The notes below the pieces were generated by a model. The model was not told the DNA's origin. It saw only the letters and a list, made by a program, of their open reading frames with translations, and searched no databases. From Dactylonectria macrodidyma (Eukaryota > Ascomycota > Sordariomycetes > Hypocreales > Nectriaceae): a DNA stretch of 64,000 bases. Numbering within the stretch: the first letter of the stretch is position 1; every line of letters begins with the position of its first letter. Location of the stretch: contig JAGMUV010000005.1 of the NCBI GenBank assembly GCA_020744425.1, positions 1,860,001 to 1,924,000 on the forward strand, given 5' to 3'. Of this stretch, positions 30,979 through 43,619 are shown piece after piece. The translations under genes and the position numbers were made by a program.

Positions 30979-32246
30979 CCGAATCACATAATGCGGCTTG
31001 CAGGCGTTTGGCCCAGGTGATGTGACATATTCTCAATTGCCCAAGCATAACTTAGCCTCAAGCCCGAGACCTGCTAGCGTGAGTGAATTTGATCTCAAGC
31101 TCCGTGGGCTGCTGAATTAGGTGCTTCCTCCTTGTCATTGAACAGACCTGTGGCGTTAGCTGAGCGACTCTGTTCGGTTGTCGACCCGATATCGAGACCG
31201 GGTGCCAATGTTGGTAGAGCAGGTGGCTGGGCTATTGATAGCACCAACTTGCAACAGTATCAACGCACCAATAGAACCTTTATAGTTGGGTGAGGCCAGT
31301 CCAGTCAAGTCTTTGTTGGCGATGCTTGATCTACAGTCTCCATCTTGGAGTTGAAACAACCAACCTCTAAAATTTACCATCCGTCGTTTTGTTTCCCAGT
31401 CTCGTCGCTCACCCAGCTCCAAACGTCTCGCCTCACCCCTCAACTTTCATGATTCAACTAGACAAAATTAACACCCGTCCCTCATCCTGAAATCAATGCT
31501 CATGCCCAGATCTGCGGGGGTGGGGCGCGCCAAATCCGGCCCATTTCCTCGCGCGGAAGGTTAAGACGAGATGTAAACTTGCTCAAATGGCCGCAACGAT
31601 CCCTGCCTTCGGCAAAATCTCTCTCAGCACTGAACAATCGCTTAAGGGAACAAGCGGCCTTGTAGCGGTATATGGCGGCAAGCGAGGGAGACGCTGCGAT
31701 TGCGAGCTCGGCTGCCGGCATTCGTGCCAAGGAAGCCAGGGACGTGGAATTCGGAAATTGTATTGGAGTCGCGGTACTCTTAAGGTGTAAACACTTTTGA
31801 TTTTGAACAATGATGTGCGTGGTGGAGCGGGATCAACGTCACAACCTTGATATAGTCAGAACCCACCCCCCGGAAATAGTGGTACCCCAGTCCAGCCAAT
31901 TCTAATCCATTTCCTGCGGTTTTGTAATCAGTCAACTGGGTGTCGATTTGATGCGGATTGCGAAATTGATGAAGGCCCTCAACTTCTATAGGGTAGCCAC
32001 AACCACGAAACTACCCTTTCAGGTTGCGGCTCGAAGCTATTAAGGTCTGATTGTTGTTCGGAGTAGTGCTCATCTGATTCAATACTAGATAGAGGTTTTT
32101 TATTGAACCGATGAATCTATTTCGCATCTTTTCCTTTCCGTATTGTTGGAAACCAGTGTCCAAAGCAGAGCCCAAAGACACCTAGCCTTCATGATGTTGA
32201 ACAGCGATTACCTAAGCATCAGACTCATGAGAGTCCCCATTGGACG
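30979..32246. other. intergenic upstream of tRNA-Ile
   Basis: The stretch holds the distal promoter of the BIM1-like gene and the 5' flank of the tRNA gene. Short frames on both strands (about 31150-31800) show no motif. Confidence 0.5.
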
Positions 32247-32341
32247 GCTTCCGTAGCTCAGTTGGTTAGAGCATCGTACTAATACTTCAAATGCCAGTGT
32301 TGGTGATGCGAGGGTCGCAGGTTCAAGCCCTGCCGGGAGCA
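32247..32341 (+). tRNA. tRNA-Ile (anticodon AAT) with a 21-nt intron
   Basis: The cloverleaf is complete. The acceptor stem GCTTCCG/CGGGAGC has one G-T pair. The D arm GCTC/GAGC encloses AGTTGGTTA. The anticodon stem TCGTA/TGCGA encloses the loop CTAATAA after removal of the intron. The T arm is GCAGG-TTCAAGC-CCTGC. The anticodon AAT (read as IAU) sits at 32281-32283 and codes isoleucine. The intron (32285-32305) lies one base 3' of the anticodon, at the canonical position between 37 and 38. Internal A and B boxes (TAGCTCAGTTGG, GGTTCAAGCCC) are present. The discriminator base is A. Confidence 0.95.
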
Positions 32342-32367
32342 TTAAAGTCTCTTGATGCCATCCAATA

Positions 32368-32373
32368 TTTTTT
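32368..32373 (+). terminator. RNA polymerase III terminator of tRNA-Ile
   Basis: A run of six T lies 27 bases after the tRNA 3' end, the usual Pol III stop signal. Confidence 0.7.
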
Positions 32374-32858
32374 GGCAGTTTTTGCTCGGATTTATTATCT
32401 CGATTAGTTCACGCACTGTTTATTGCGTTCAGGTACTCAAGTGAACTCTATCTAGGTAGCGATCTGGTGCCGACGCATTTCCCGACAGACAGATACTTGC
32501 GCTTCCGGTTTTCTGGTGCGGGAATACTCGACGACAGGCAAACAGACCAAAATCTCCGTTCATAAAACAGGCACTTTAAAGAAATCCTAAACTTAATTGA
32601 AATCAATGTACTTACTAACATGCATAGCAACACATATTCCCCACCTTATAGATTATTTCCATGCGTTGACGGCTTTCATGAACGCATCACGTGACACATA
32701 TGGCATGGCAAAACCTTAGCCGCCTGATATCGTTTTCTGTTGTATGTTTCCACTTTTTCGATATAAGCTCTGGATGTTGCGCCGCCTACACGGCAACCTC
32801 TCAATTTGCTCCTTCTCTTTCTTCTCCTTGTTCTCCCCCATCTCAGTCTTCAGAAAAT
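32374..32858. other. cactin upstream region
   Basis: The promoter and leader of the cactin gene lie here. The sequence from about 32740 to 32855 is CT-rich. The cactin frame is open upstream of the chosen start, but the extra residues look non-conserved. Confidence 0.5.
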
Positions 32859-34594
32859 ATGGATCCTGGGCGTCGAGCTTTCATCACTGGGCAAAAGTCC
32901 CCCACCCGACGGAACATAACCTCTCCTAGGCACGATCCGAGCACTCGAATCAGCAAATCGACCCGCCCACCTCCCAAGAACTCTTCGAAGTACCTATCTC
33001 AAGACGAGCAGTCGCGCCAGTTCGTCGCCGACGAGGACAAGTTCGTTCTGCAGCAGTCGAAAAAGAAGGCTGATATCCGAGTCCGAGAGGGACGCGCAAA
33101 GCCCATCGATTACCTGGCTTTCAACCTGAAATACATCGATAGCGATCGCGACGTGTTTGACGACGATGAGGCGGACCTCGAGATAGATGTCCCTGCTCCG
33201 GGAGATGTCATCAAGTCTCTGGATGCGGCGCAAACCATAGAACTCGACTCTGATATTGCCTCCTACCACGTTCTGGAAACGAACTCAAGGAACCGGGACT
33301 ATTGGAAGGCGCTCAAGACACTCTGTGCAGATCGGAAGTCGAAGCTCAACCCTCAGGGGCGGGAAGAGAGAGTGGTGAGCAGTGTCTCAGACGACATTGA
33401 CAAGATTCTTGCTCCAAAGACGTATGAGCAGCTCGAAGCGTTGGAGAAACAGATCAAGGCCAAACTCCAGTCAAATGAGGATATCGACACAGACTACTGG
33501 GAGCAACTATTGCGGAGCCTTCTAGTTTGGAAAGCTCGCGCCAGGCTTAGCCAAGTATACGACGCCATCAAGACGAGCAGGATCAGCCAGCTGAGGGCGA
33601 TCAACCCCGCAAAGGCGAAAGCGCTGGAAGAAGGGTTGCCTCTTGCAGACGTCCCCTCCGTTCCGCATGCGCCTGCAGCTTCAAATTCAAAAAGCGAGGC
33701 GTCTCGACAGCCTGCCGGTTCATCTTCCAGCCACCAAACAGCCCCACCTGGCACTGCGCGCTTCTCTCAAGCAGACAACGAGGATTTCTCCCAGGTTACC
33801 AAGGCCTTGTACGATCGCGAGGTTGCTCGAGGTGTGGACGAGAATGAAGAGATCTTCACGAGCGAGGAAACCGTCATTAGTACGGGGTCATCGCAGTGGT
33901 CAGACAAATACAGGCCTCGAAAGCCCCGTTACTTTAATCGCGTGCAGATGGGATACGATTGGAACAAGTACAACCAAACGCACTACGACCACGACAACCC
34001 GCCACCAAAGGTTGTTCAAGGATACAAGTTTAATATTTTCTATCCTGAGCTTATCGATAAGACGAAAGCGCCAACGTTTAAGATCGTTCGTGAGCATGGA
34101 CGAAGGCGAGGAGAGTCGTTTGCTGCTGCTGGAGAGGAAGACACATGCCTCATTAGGTTTATTGCGGGAGCACCTTATGAGGATGTTGCGTTTCGAATAG
34201 TCGATCGAGAATGGGATTATAGCGCCAAGAAGGACCGAGGGTTCAAAAGCTCCTTCGATAAGGTAAGTCAAAACATCTCCTTACTTGTTCTTTCCTAGCG
34301 GTACCACTGGTACACCACTCCCTAGGTCATGGCGGCTGTGTGGAGGGTGGTTGGATCTTGGAACACTGTCACTTACTTAGCCACTTTGATGGCTACCGAC
34401 CTAGATGGTGGATAGGAACCTGACCGCCCCCCTGTATCATACCTGTAGACCGCCTCAAAGACCGCCTCAACTAACATCGCACTAGGGAATCTTGCAGCTA
34501 CATTTCCAGTTCAAAAAGGTATGTTACTCCAAACAAAAACAAGGCTGTACTGGATCAAGAGACTGACGTGTCATAGATCTACTATAGAAAGTAG
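32859..34594 (+). CDS. cactin homologue (splicing-associated protein)
   Basis: Three exons, 32859-34262, 34486-34518 and 34577-34594, join in phase to give 484 residues. Cactin is a conserved nuclear protein that associates with the spliceosome and, in fission yeast (Cay1), affects telomere maintenance. The mid domain begins near residue 45 with EQSRQFVADEDKFVLQQSKK and REGRAKPIDYLAFNL. The C-terminal cactin domain starts near residue 350: PRYFNRVQMGYDWNKYNQTH, then DNPPPKVVQGYKFNIFYPEL and IRFIAGAPYEDVAFRI. The two short 3' exons restore the family end GILQLHFQFKKIYYRK, which supports the 223-nt and 58-nt introns. The human protein is longer because of an N-terminal RS-rich part; fungal proteins of about 480 residues are usual. 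The start 32859 is preferred over upstream in-frame codons because MDPGRRAF begins the polar N terminus. Confidence 0.92.
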
Positions 34595-37426
34595 TCCCAA
34601 CCCGGCTTGGCTTGTTCACCGCCTCAAACAGAGTACTGTTAGTTTGGTTTCGCCTCACACGAACAAACAATCCTCGACTTGCATGCATATTGGAAGGATA
34701 GAAGATCCAGCGTCGCTGATTCGACGGAGGGACAAAGGTCCTAGAGACAGAGTTGGTTCTAGGGACGACATAGAAGTCGTAGCTAGAAAACGACAGTGCG
34801 ATTCACTGACATCAGCTCGGCTCGCCATAATTGCCCTTTGCTCATCTCTCCTCGCCCTCCATAGGGTAGCCTTGTTCTCTGATTCGCATGTTGTGTCACT
34901 GATCTAATGGCGGGACCATCTGCTCGCAATAGCCCGTCGAGATCCGCCTGGCTACTCTGTGTTGTCAAAACAGTGACAGGCATGCATGTGCAGATGCACA
35001 TACCCTTACACATCCTGAAAAGGCGGAGAGAAGGCTGTGTGCCCGTTCGGTGGTGACTCATGCGGGAATCAAACTCGAGGAGCCACGGGGTTGAAAATGA
35101 AAAGTTCTGGAACGTCGTCTCCCGGAATACGAAGGGGGCTTTGTCGGCAGCTCAAACGCCGTGGCCATCATTGTGTCTAGTTGTTGCTCGAGGGCTGATT
35201 GCCTGCGAGTTGCCAGCTCTCAAAACGGCTAACGATGCAGTCAAGCTTGCCTAGGCTTGCCAAGGGCTCAAACGGCAGTTCTGGATTCCCCGTGGCGCAC
35301 GCAGAGGCGAAGTTTGACATGTCGATCGATGCAAAGATCTCCGGAATCGATCTGCATTGCAGTGATGCGTTGCTTTGACAAGGTTCAAGGTAGATGCTTC
35401 TAGCGGGGCTTCTATGTACGGTGATTTGGTGGGGGTGGGTAACAAAACAAAGCAAGGCAAATGTCCAGATACGTGCCTCAAACATGGATCCCGATATCCC
35501 GGGCAGGTATTCGGGCAGGTATCCCAACCCAAGCAAGTTTCCCAAACAAGATTGTAATTAATCAAAGATTTCAAACGCGGTCGCGCGGCCGGAATGGGGA
35601 CGGACGATGGGTGGGTAAAATTGAGGGGAGGGGAGGGGGGTATGGGTGTATGAGATGGGACTTCTTTTTGGTGTACTGGTTAGTATCGCCTCCAGATGCA
35701 ACCTCCCGTTCCAGAAGTCTACGTCCCGCGGTGACACAGCCCCAGAGAGCACAGAGCGGCGAGACGAGACTGCCGTCAACTGACTTGCGGCTGGTTGGCA
35801 AAACTCCATGGACAAGGCCCGATGCGACAGTGCTCCGGTGTGCACCCAAAGACCCCAGATAGGCCTGAGAGCCGCCGGTGGAGGGACACACAGCACCTGA
35901 GGGGCCGGGGAACGGCACGGACGACAAGGACGACAAGGGGCAGTTGGAAATGATGCTGGCCTCTACAGGTGCAAAGGCCTCGGGTGCAAGGTGCGATGTT
36001 GGTGCAGAGGGTTGTTACACACGCTCAAGGCCTAGGCTAATGCAACTCAAAGTCCTATGGAGCATGTGTAGAGATACTAGTTGACTACCTCTAGTACTCT
36101 ACTTTTGGTGTGTACTCTGCCTTATGCACATTGTCGAGCCTAATACTTGTTCTAGCCTATGGCAGCTACAGACGGGACGTTGCTCCGGGGCCCACGCCGT
36201 TTCTGACAGTAGTGAGCAGTCAAGCCACCGAGCCCGTTTGTGCAGGGCGTTTGGAGACGTGTTTTTGGTGTGTTGTTGCTGTTTTGACGGTATCGAAAGA
36301 AGACGCAGCTAAACGCAGATATACACAGGTAAACGCACGCACGCACACATGCACGCACACACTAGACACACACACTAGACACAACACACACACACACACA
36401 CACACGCACACACACATACACACAACACATACAACACACACACACACGCAACGCGGGAGCGCACAAGACATTCCCTGTATGATTACCCAGTACCTACCTA
36501 ATTACCTACTTGCCATGGCCCTGCCGAACCCCGAGGGGTGTCCCGGGCAGCGCCGTCCCGTTGTTTCCCAGAGCCGCTTCTTAGACGATGCCGGCGTCTG
36601 CGTATGTTTGTCTGTCGACACACCCCTCCGTCCGTGGACCTTACGCTACCAGCCGGTTCCATATGCTAGGCGATCCTGGACATATCGGGACCCGTGCTAT
36701 ACCTGCAGCCGGGCTGTTGGGTTGGGAATGGGATGGGCTTGAATCAAAGCTTCCAGCCAGGGGTGGGGAGGAGTAAGAGGAGAGGAAGGCTTTCTAGGCT
36801 GATATGTCTACCCACCAGGTGGTGTAGCTGCGTGTGTGGCTGTTTTATCAACGGGATCGATCCAGGCACGTTACGCTCAAAGGGGAAATCACTGCTTCCT
36901 CCCAACGCCCCTTCCCAAACGAGGCCCCAAACGAGGAGCCACAAGCCTCTCCCAGCTGCCCGCCAGGTCTTCCAGGTTGCGGCGTCAAATCTCCAGGTCA
37001 CCGTTGACTCGCTCGCTCTTCAGTGCCTCCGGTCTCTCTATTTTACTCTTCTACCTCTCTCTCCCCAACTTCCACTTGTCCCATTCATTGTTTGTATTGT
37101 CACGCCCAACAGTTTTCCTTGTCAAGCTGTTTCCTCATCTTCTACACATCACGCACCTACCTAAGCACCACTCGCTTTGCACCTCTCTCTCACCTTGCAC
37201 CTTTCGCTTTTGCACCTCTCGCTTTGCGTCTCCTACCTCGCACTCTACACTCTGCATTCTCCTTTCATCCACTTCCACCAACTCCCCTAAACTCTTTACC
37301 CCAAATATCCAACCACCACCAATCTTGACATCAATACACAAGTTTCGTTGCCAGAAACTTATCAAACCGCCAACTCGAAAACCATCACGAGACCGCATTG
37401 TGCTGCCTCCAACGAAAACCACCCTT
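34595..37426. other. long intergenic region with CA microsatellite
   Basis: This 2.8-kb stretch lies between cactin and the forkhead gene. It contains a CA-rich microsatellite (36331-36451) and, from about 37020 to 37400, a strongly pyrimidine-rich tract. That tract is probably the transcribed leader of the forkhead gene. Open frames on both strands are low-complexity or repeat-derived, and none is supported as a gene. Confidence 0.5.
36331..36451 (+). repeat. imperfect (CA)n/(GCACAC)n microsatellite
   Basis: About 120 bases consist of CA and GCAC repeats interrupted by CTAGACA and CATACA units. It is non-coding. Confidence 0.9.
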
Positions 37427-39452
37427 ATGACTTGCTCCCCGGCCATGGATCCACCATTTCCTGACGGCGAGCAACCTTCCAGGAGCACGAGCGGCCTCGT
37501 TCCCGGACCCGGACAGCAACAATCAAGTCGCGCGGCTGAGCTTGCCACCATACATGCCTACAGCACTCCATCGCCCGCCGCCCAAGATCAGTCGCCGCAT
37601 CTATCAGACGCTGGCTTGTTGCCCCCAACTTCCGTCTTGTACGAACATGACCAATACCCGCGTTCTACTCACAGCCCAGCCGGATACCCTTACATGACTT
37701 CCAACCCTCAGTACTTGCCCATAAGCCACCACCGCACTTGGCTATCGCCTCCCCCAGGACCTGAAGAATTTGACGAATACCCCTACAACAGATCTCCGGC
37801 CTGTGGCAGCAGCGACACTGCTTACAATCCTTCGCCGGTTTCACCAAGCTCGTGGCCATCGCCGCTCCATCCTTTCCCTCAGCTGCTGGACCAGTATCCT
37901 TCCAAGCCTCAACCAGACTCCATCAGGAGCATCCAGATCTGCACGCCTACTTCATCAGACAACTTCACATTGCGCGCCTCACAGGCTCCGACTCCGTATT
38001 CGGGGAACTTGAACAGTTGTCTTGGCGGCGGCGTCGACGTCGACGGACTGCCCCGATTCAACTCACCTGGCAAGCTCCAAGATTTCTGGCCCGGAGCTCT
38101 CGCTTGCACACCATCACCTGGCGAACTTCCTGCAGGGACTGCCGCTTTCATGCCTGTCACTAACCAGGATGTTGCCGCATTGGGCAGACCGGAAGACCTG
38201 ACCAGCCCCGATGTGATCCACGATGCCATGACTGGTGTGATCCCTGGGATGAAGGAAGCTAACGAACAGACTTCGGGGAGCGGCAAGGGAGAGGAACCAT
38301 ATGCCCAACTCATCCACCGCGCCTTCAAGAGCCGGCCTAACTATTCGATGACACTGCAGGAGATTTACTCCTGGTTTCGCGAGAACACCGACAAGGCCAA
38401 GAGCCAGAACAAGGGTTGGCAGAACAGCATTCGCCACAACCTCAGCATGAACGCGGTAAGTTGAACATGGTCGGGGGATGTGTTGCTAGGATTTCCGTTT
38501 CAGATCTCGCTTGCCCCTGCACGCCTTAAGCTCCTCGTGCACATGTACGTTCAAGTACGGTATACACGGTCCACGCTGTGGCTAGGGTGGGAGCGAATGA
38601 TGACAGATTGGCGACGTGGGCTAGAAGCTGATAGTGTACTGTTAATAGGCCTTCACCAAGCGAGAACCTAAGAAGCCAATGCAAGGAGCTATCATTGCTG
38701 GCAACCACGCGACTTCACCCGCCGGTCGCGACGCCAAGCGATCGACTGAGTGGGTGTTGGCCGACTGGGCTATCAAGAACGGAGTGCAGAGCACCACGCG
38801 CTATCGCAAGGGCACCGCAACACGCACCCGGGGCCACCGCAATAAGACTGGCCACGCCTTCCAAAACGGGCACCAGCAAGGCGGCCACCAAATTTCCACA
38901 AAGGCTATCTCAGGTCGAAAAGGCGGCAACGCGGCGAGCCGAGCTAAGATGCGCAGTCGTCAGAACGGTCACCATGCGCCAATCTCATCTGCTGCTACTG
39001 TACAGATGGGGTTGCCTATGACCCTTCCCATGCGGCCCGCAATGCCCCGGGGCATGTTTCCTTATGGCGGTGACGATATGCTTAACCCGCCGCAAGGAAC
39101 GCCGCCGCACATGGTCATCAAGCAGGAGCCGACCTACTCCTCACTTACTCCAGAGGCGAACGCCGCAGACTCGTTCCCTCTGATGCTTCCGGAGCCAATC
39201 TTAGCACACCAAGACATCAGCGCCAACCCGGGCGCTGCGTATGGGCTTGCTAGTGGAAGCCAGGGGCCGATGTATAACGTTACTACGCCGTCGCCCTGCG
39301 ACTTTCCCTTCAACTTCAACGATATCTCGGGAATGTACCAGGGCGAGTATTCGCAAAGTAATGGCCAGCACACCGTTGGCGGAGCCAATGGAGGCTTGTT
39401 TGGGCCCATGACCGGAGATACCCCCTACCCATGGAGCAATGACGCACCTTAA
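37427..39452 (+). CDS. forkhead transcription factor
   Basis: Two exons, 37427-38455 and 38649-39452, join between codons to give about 610 residues. The first 285 residues are Pro/Ser/Tyr-rich and probably disordered. The forkhead domain begins near residue 285 with PYAQLIHRAFKSRPNYSMTL and QEIYSWFRENT. The recognition helix is in WQNSIRHNLSMNAAF (about 332-346), crossing the intron. The wing region departs from classic forkheads: instead of GKGxFW it runs AFTKREPKKPMQGAII and later STEWVLADWAIKNGVQS. A basic Gln/His/Gly-rich stretch and a Pro/Met-rich tail ending TPYPWSNDAP follow. It should bind DNA in the nucleus; its targets are unknown. The ATG at 37445 is an alternative start. Confidence 0.88.
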
Positions 39453-40164
39453 TGCCCGGCGGCGAATGGCCCTCCGGCGATCCTACAGCGCCACAGGGTC
39501 GCATCGCATTTGCTGCTTAGACTAGTCGCTCCTTGGCAACTCGGAGGGTTGAGTGACTCGGGGCAGTCGAGTTTTGACACGGGGTCGACAACAACTATTG
39601 ACCACACATAAAAGCAAAAAGAAAAAAAAGAAAAAAAGATGACGACCTTCCCGAAATGGAGGAGCACGAGCGTGAGCGAGGATGGAGATCAAGCTTGCAA
39701 TTTCGACATCAGTTTTACTATCGGGGTTCCTTGACTAGGCCGCCGGGAAGGATGCGCCCGCAAGGCGAATCGATGAACAACCAACAAGACAGTTGCAGAG
39801 TGGGTATTGGGGAGCGCCAAGAATTATCACCACCAACACACTGCACCACCACAAGGCGGAGTTAGTGGCCTGGCGAGGATTCATGACGCGGAAATGTCCA
39901 TCCGTCAGGGGTGGTAAGATTGAGATCAATTAGGACTGGATTGAACAACATTGGGTGTATCAGAGAACAGCACTATCATAAGAGCATGGGGATTCCCAAT
40001 TCTCGGGCTTTTAGGGAATATGCGAAGGCGTCTTTTCGATGCCTTACTACTGCAGACTTTCAGGTCGCACGGCGGCGCATTTTACGAAGACATATTGGAG
40101 AGGGGGCTTGGATTAGAGCTGGGCGCACCTTTAAGCTCCAGTGGAGTAGAGGACATCACGGCAG

Positions 40165-40167
<3 letters not shown>

Positions 40168-40201
<34 letters not shown>
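40168..40201 (+). repeat. (TTG)11 microsatellite
   Basis: About 34 bases are a perfect TTG/GTT trinucleotide repeat in gene-free DNA. Confidence 0.95.
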
Positions 40202-42348
40202 ACAGGATGGATGGAAGCTTGGACTTGGGCTTGGGCTGCGGGCATGCCTTTTTCTATTTTTCTTTCTTCTCCTGTTGGGAACTGGCGGATGGCTTTGGAT
40301 CTGCACCCAGAGGGACTTGGCTTCCCTCCCCCTCCCCCTCGAGCGAGAGTTTTTGTCATTCATGGATTTCTGCTATTTAATATTTCTATTATTACCCTCG
40401 AGAACTTTCCTATCCTTGCCCAGAATTAAAGGCAAATGTTATCAAAACTATCTATAGCAGCCACAAAAAAAAAAGCCTGCGTGATTTTGAGAATTGCCTG
40501 ATGTGGACGTATCCAATTCGCCCCTGGCCGATTGGCTCTGCACTTTCCTTTTTCATGAGGGGTGGGTGATGCCTCGTGGGCGGTGACTCGTGGGCCCTCG
40601 CCAGACAGAGGGCGAGGTGACAACGGGTGTCCGATACATAACACAATCTCATAGAGCCAGCTAAAAATACCGAAATAATATATTGTTCCGATAACTTACT
40701 GTCTAGAATCTCTCTCATCGGCCTAAAATGTGGCTCTTCCGGTGTTAACGTCGGCTGAGGGAGTGATTGCGAATGGACCGCCCACCCATCATCAGCCTTC
40801 AACAATGAGATTTAGTCGTGGCGAGTCCTTGAGTTGCTTATGGAGAGTTCCATAACCACTTGCTTATCCATGGATGAAGGAATCCGACAAGGTAGGGCCA
40901 CTGCTCGGTTAGTGTACCAGTGCCATTGGGTTCCCTTCTGTCGGGTCGGTCGAGGAGCCAACAGGAACAGAGCCGGAGCTCTTAGGGGAGGTGACCAGGA
41001 CCTCCCTCGTGTCATTCGTTTCTCTTAGCCCTCGATGATCACTCATCACTGACTTATTATCACTCAAGAAGGGGGGCAGGGCTGAGAAGAGAGACTCGAG
41101 GGGTTCGCGGGGTAGTGGCGTCGAAGAAGGAGGGTAGCCCGGAGAGGAGGGGGCAATGGTGGAGTAATGCTTGCTTGAGCAGGGTCAGCATCCCGTCTCA
41201 CTGCCACTGGAGCAGAAACATGGTTGAGCTGAGAACTTCGAATGGGGTTAGAGACTGCGTCTGGACATAACCTGGACGCTGCAGCGGGCCGTGAACCCGC
41301 CTCTGTGCTCCTGTTGCCGTTGCTGCCACTTCAAACACCTCAGGAGGGGGCGAGCTGAACGGCAGCGAACATGACTTGGTCAAACAGCAACGGGGTGACA
41401 CTAGAGCTTTGACCAAAGACTTTCGTTCGCAACAGGAAAGCTGCAGGGTATTAGGCGCCCCAGGTATGGCGTTTGACAACGTGGGCCAAGCCCTGTCATC
41501 TCGAGGTGGCAGTTGGGAAGGCGACGTTGAAGTCGCCAGCGCCCAGCACCAAGGCGAAGTGGGGATGGTGAACAGTCAGGAGTTTCGGCAGGGGGCGTTC
41601 CTAGCTGGGCTTTGGCAGTTGATCAGTCAGATTTTACACAGTGCGGTAGTTGGCTAGTATCTCGCATGTCACTCCTGGTGGTGGCGTGGGAGAGCGGCCA
41701 GAGGGCCACCTCGTTTGGGAAGCCGGCTGGGTGCCTCCAGCGCCGTTCCCATCCCTCCCGAACCAACCCAACTGGACGAACGCGTAGAGCAGCAAGGTGC
41801 AAGTCGTCGTCATTATGAGAAGTCTCGAGTTGACTCGCAAGGCAGAGGGGAACAGACACAAGTGGGGTGGATGAGGGGCTCCCATAGACTTAAGTCGTAT
41901 GCATAGGAAGGCACTAAGATCGAGTGTGTTGGACATGACGGGAGTTAGTGTTGTGGTCCGGCTCGAGTCCTTGGAGATACCGCTGCACGCCTCAATTCTG
42001 ACAGATAACTGCCCAATCATGCACAGACCGAGGTCGGCTTACTCCGGTCATACAAATGCCCCTAGCGTAAAGGTAGCGTCAAGGTAGTGTAGTAAAGTGA
42101 CGAGGAGTAGGAGAAGTCCACTACACCTTCATTCATAGCGCGGAGCGAGAGACTTTGGGCTAGAAACATCGGGAAGGATGAGCAACGAGCCGCCCACTCT
42201 GCGTCACAAAGACGTCGAATGCTGGTCTCATCCATGCAGGTCGCGCTGTTGGCGGTTGCAATTAGTTCTTTCCTTGGCAGCGAACGCCACGAGGCACGAG
42301 TGAAGATAGTCTGCGGCACCGAAGACAGCCGGATTATGAGAGCTGATG

Positions 42349-42367
42349 TTGCTGCTGCTGCTGCTGC
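42349..42367 (+). repeat. (TGC)6 microsatellite
   Basis: About six TGC units follow one another in gene-free DNA. Confidence 0.9.
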
Positions 42368-43559
42368 GAAAGTCAACCCCCTCGTCGAATATTAGGTCTC
42401 GTGGCAACCCCTGCATCCTTGCTTCATCAGTCCGGATGGACATAAGCCAGCAGTGTTGGTGGCTATAGTCTTAGTGGCTTTGGACTACCTCAGGTGCCAA
42501 TGCCAGCACCCCCCTCTGGCTATGGCCCCGTATCCTCGTTTTCTCAATTGAGGCGACCCGCCGCCTCTGATTCGTCGGATGTTCTCTCTCCGCCTGTTGA
42601 GATCTGGGGGTGTATTGCCTGCCGGCAGGGAGAAATGGGAATGTGTTGCAATGCATTTCTCCTGCAGCATGGGGGCTTGAGTTCTCAGTCGAGCGCACAA
42701 GGAGTAATTATCCGCACAGATGCAAATTCGACCCGATCGATCGAGGCCCAGATCCAGACCAGGACACATTTGGGCGAGATGTAACCTCAGCCCCAGAGCC
42801 ATGGATTGGTAAAAAACAATGATGGAAGCATTCCAAGCTCCCGGATCGTCCGAATGAGGAACCCAGCTTCTTGATCCAGGGTTGAATCCTGGCCCTGAGA
42901 CTGGAGCTGAAGCTGGGCTTGTCCCTGGGTCTAAGCTCGTCGGCCATCGTCCATCCAGTGCGTGTGCGTGGTACGAACGTAGTAGGCTGTTGGGGGCTTG
43001 AGGCGCGTGGCGCGCTGAACCCCTCTTGCCCTCCGCCATCTCCTCGATTCGTAATAGGGCCATATCTGCTCCCTATTATCACCAACGCGGACAGGCTCCG
43101 GCAGATCCCTGAGCGGGATCGCAAATCGCTTGGATGAGCACCCTTTGGCAACACGTATGCTGCGCGGGTTCCAATCTGGCACGGCCACTCGCCCCCGCAG
43201 TGTCATCTGGTGGTCCGCGACTTTCAGCTTCGAGGTCTAGTTCCGGAGCACGAGCAGGAACCGTGGCGGCAAATTTGGATGGGGTACCGACCGAAGTGCG
43301 CTATGAAGACACGGCTGGCGTTGCGTAACAACCGGGGAACCTGGTCAAGTGTGGCTACCCGCAGTTTTCGTCCCATGCCAATGCACTGACTTCCAGGCCG
43401 CCGCCGCACGTAAGACGCCCTTGTTGACGCTCCCTGCGGTCTGATGAATCCTGGAACTTGGACCACAAGGCAGTCACATATCATTGTTGAAGTGTTGATC
43501 CACCCCTTCCCACCCCCTCCTACCCCCCGGACATCAACGTTGCTCTGGCGTTGGGAAAT

Positions 43560-43619
43560 GGGTCAAGCGGTGGGTCAAGCGGTGGGTCAAGCGGAGATCA
43601 AGCGTGCATCAAGCGTCGC
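43560..43619 (+). repeat. 12-bp tandem repeat
   Basis: Five 12-bp units of the form GGGTCAAGCGGT follow one another. The first two are identical and the later ones increasingly diverged (GATCAAGCGTGC, ATCAAGCGTCGC). The gradient suggests a minisatellite that expanded recently at one end. Confidence 0.85.

Noticed and set aside
36110..36742. 210-codon plus frame
   Set aside because: It runs through the CA microsatellite and is His/Thr repeat-derived.
39911..40457. Two overlapping plus frames of about 170 codons
   Set aside because: Both read through the TTG repeat, giving Cys or Val runs; no motif outside the repeat.
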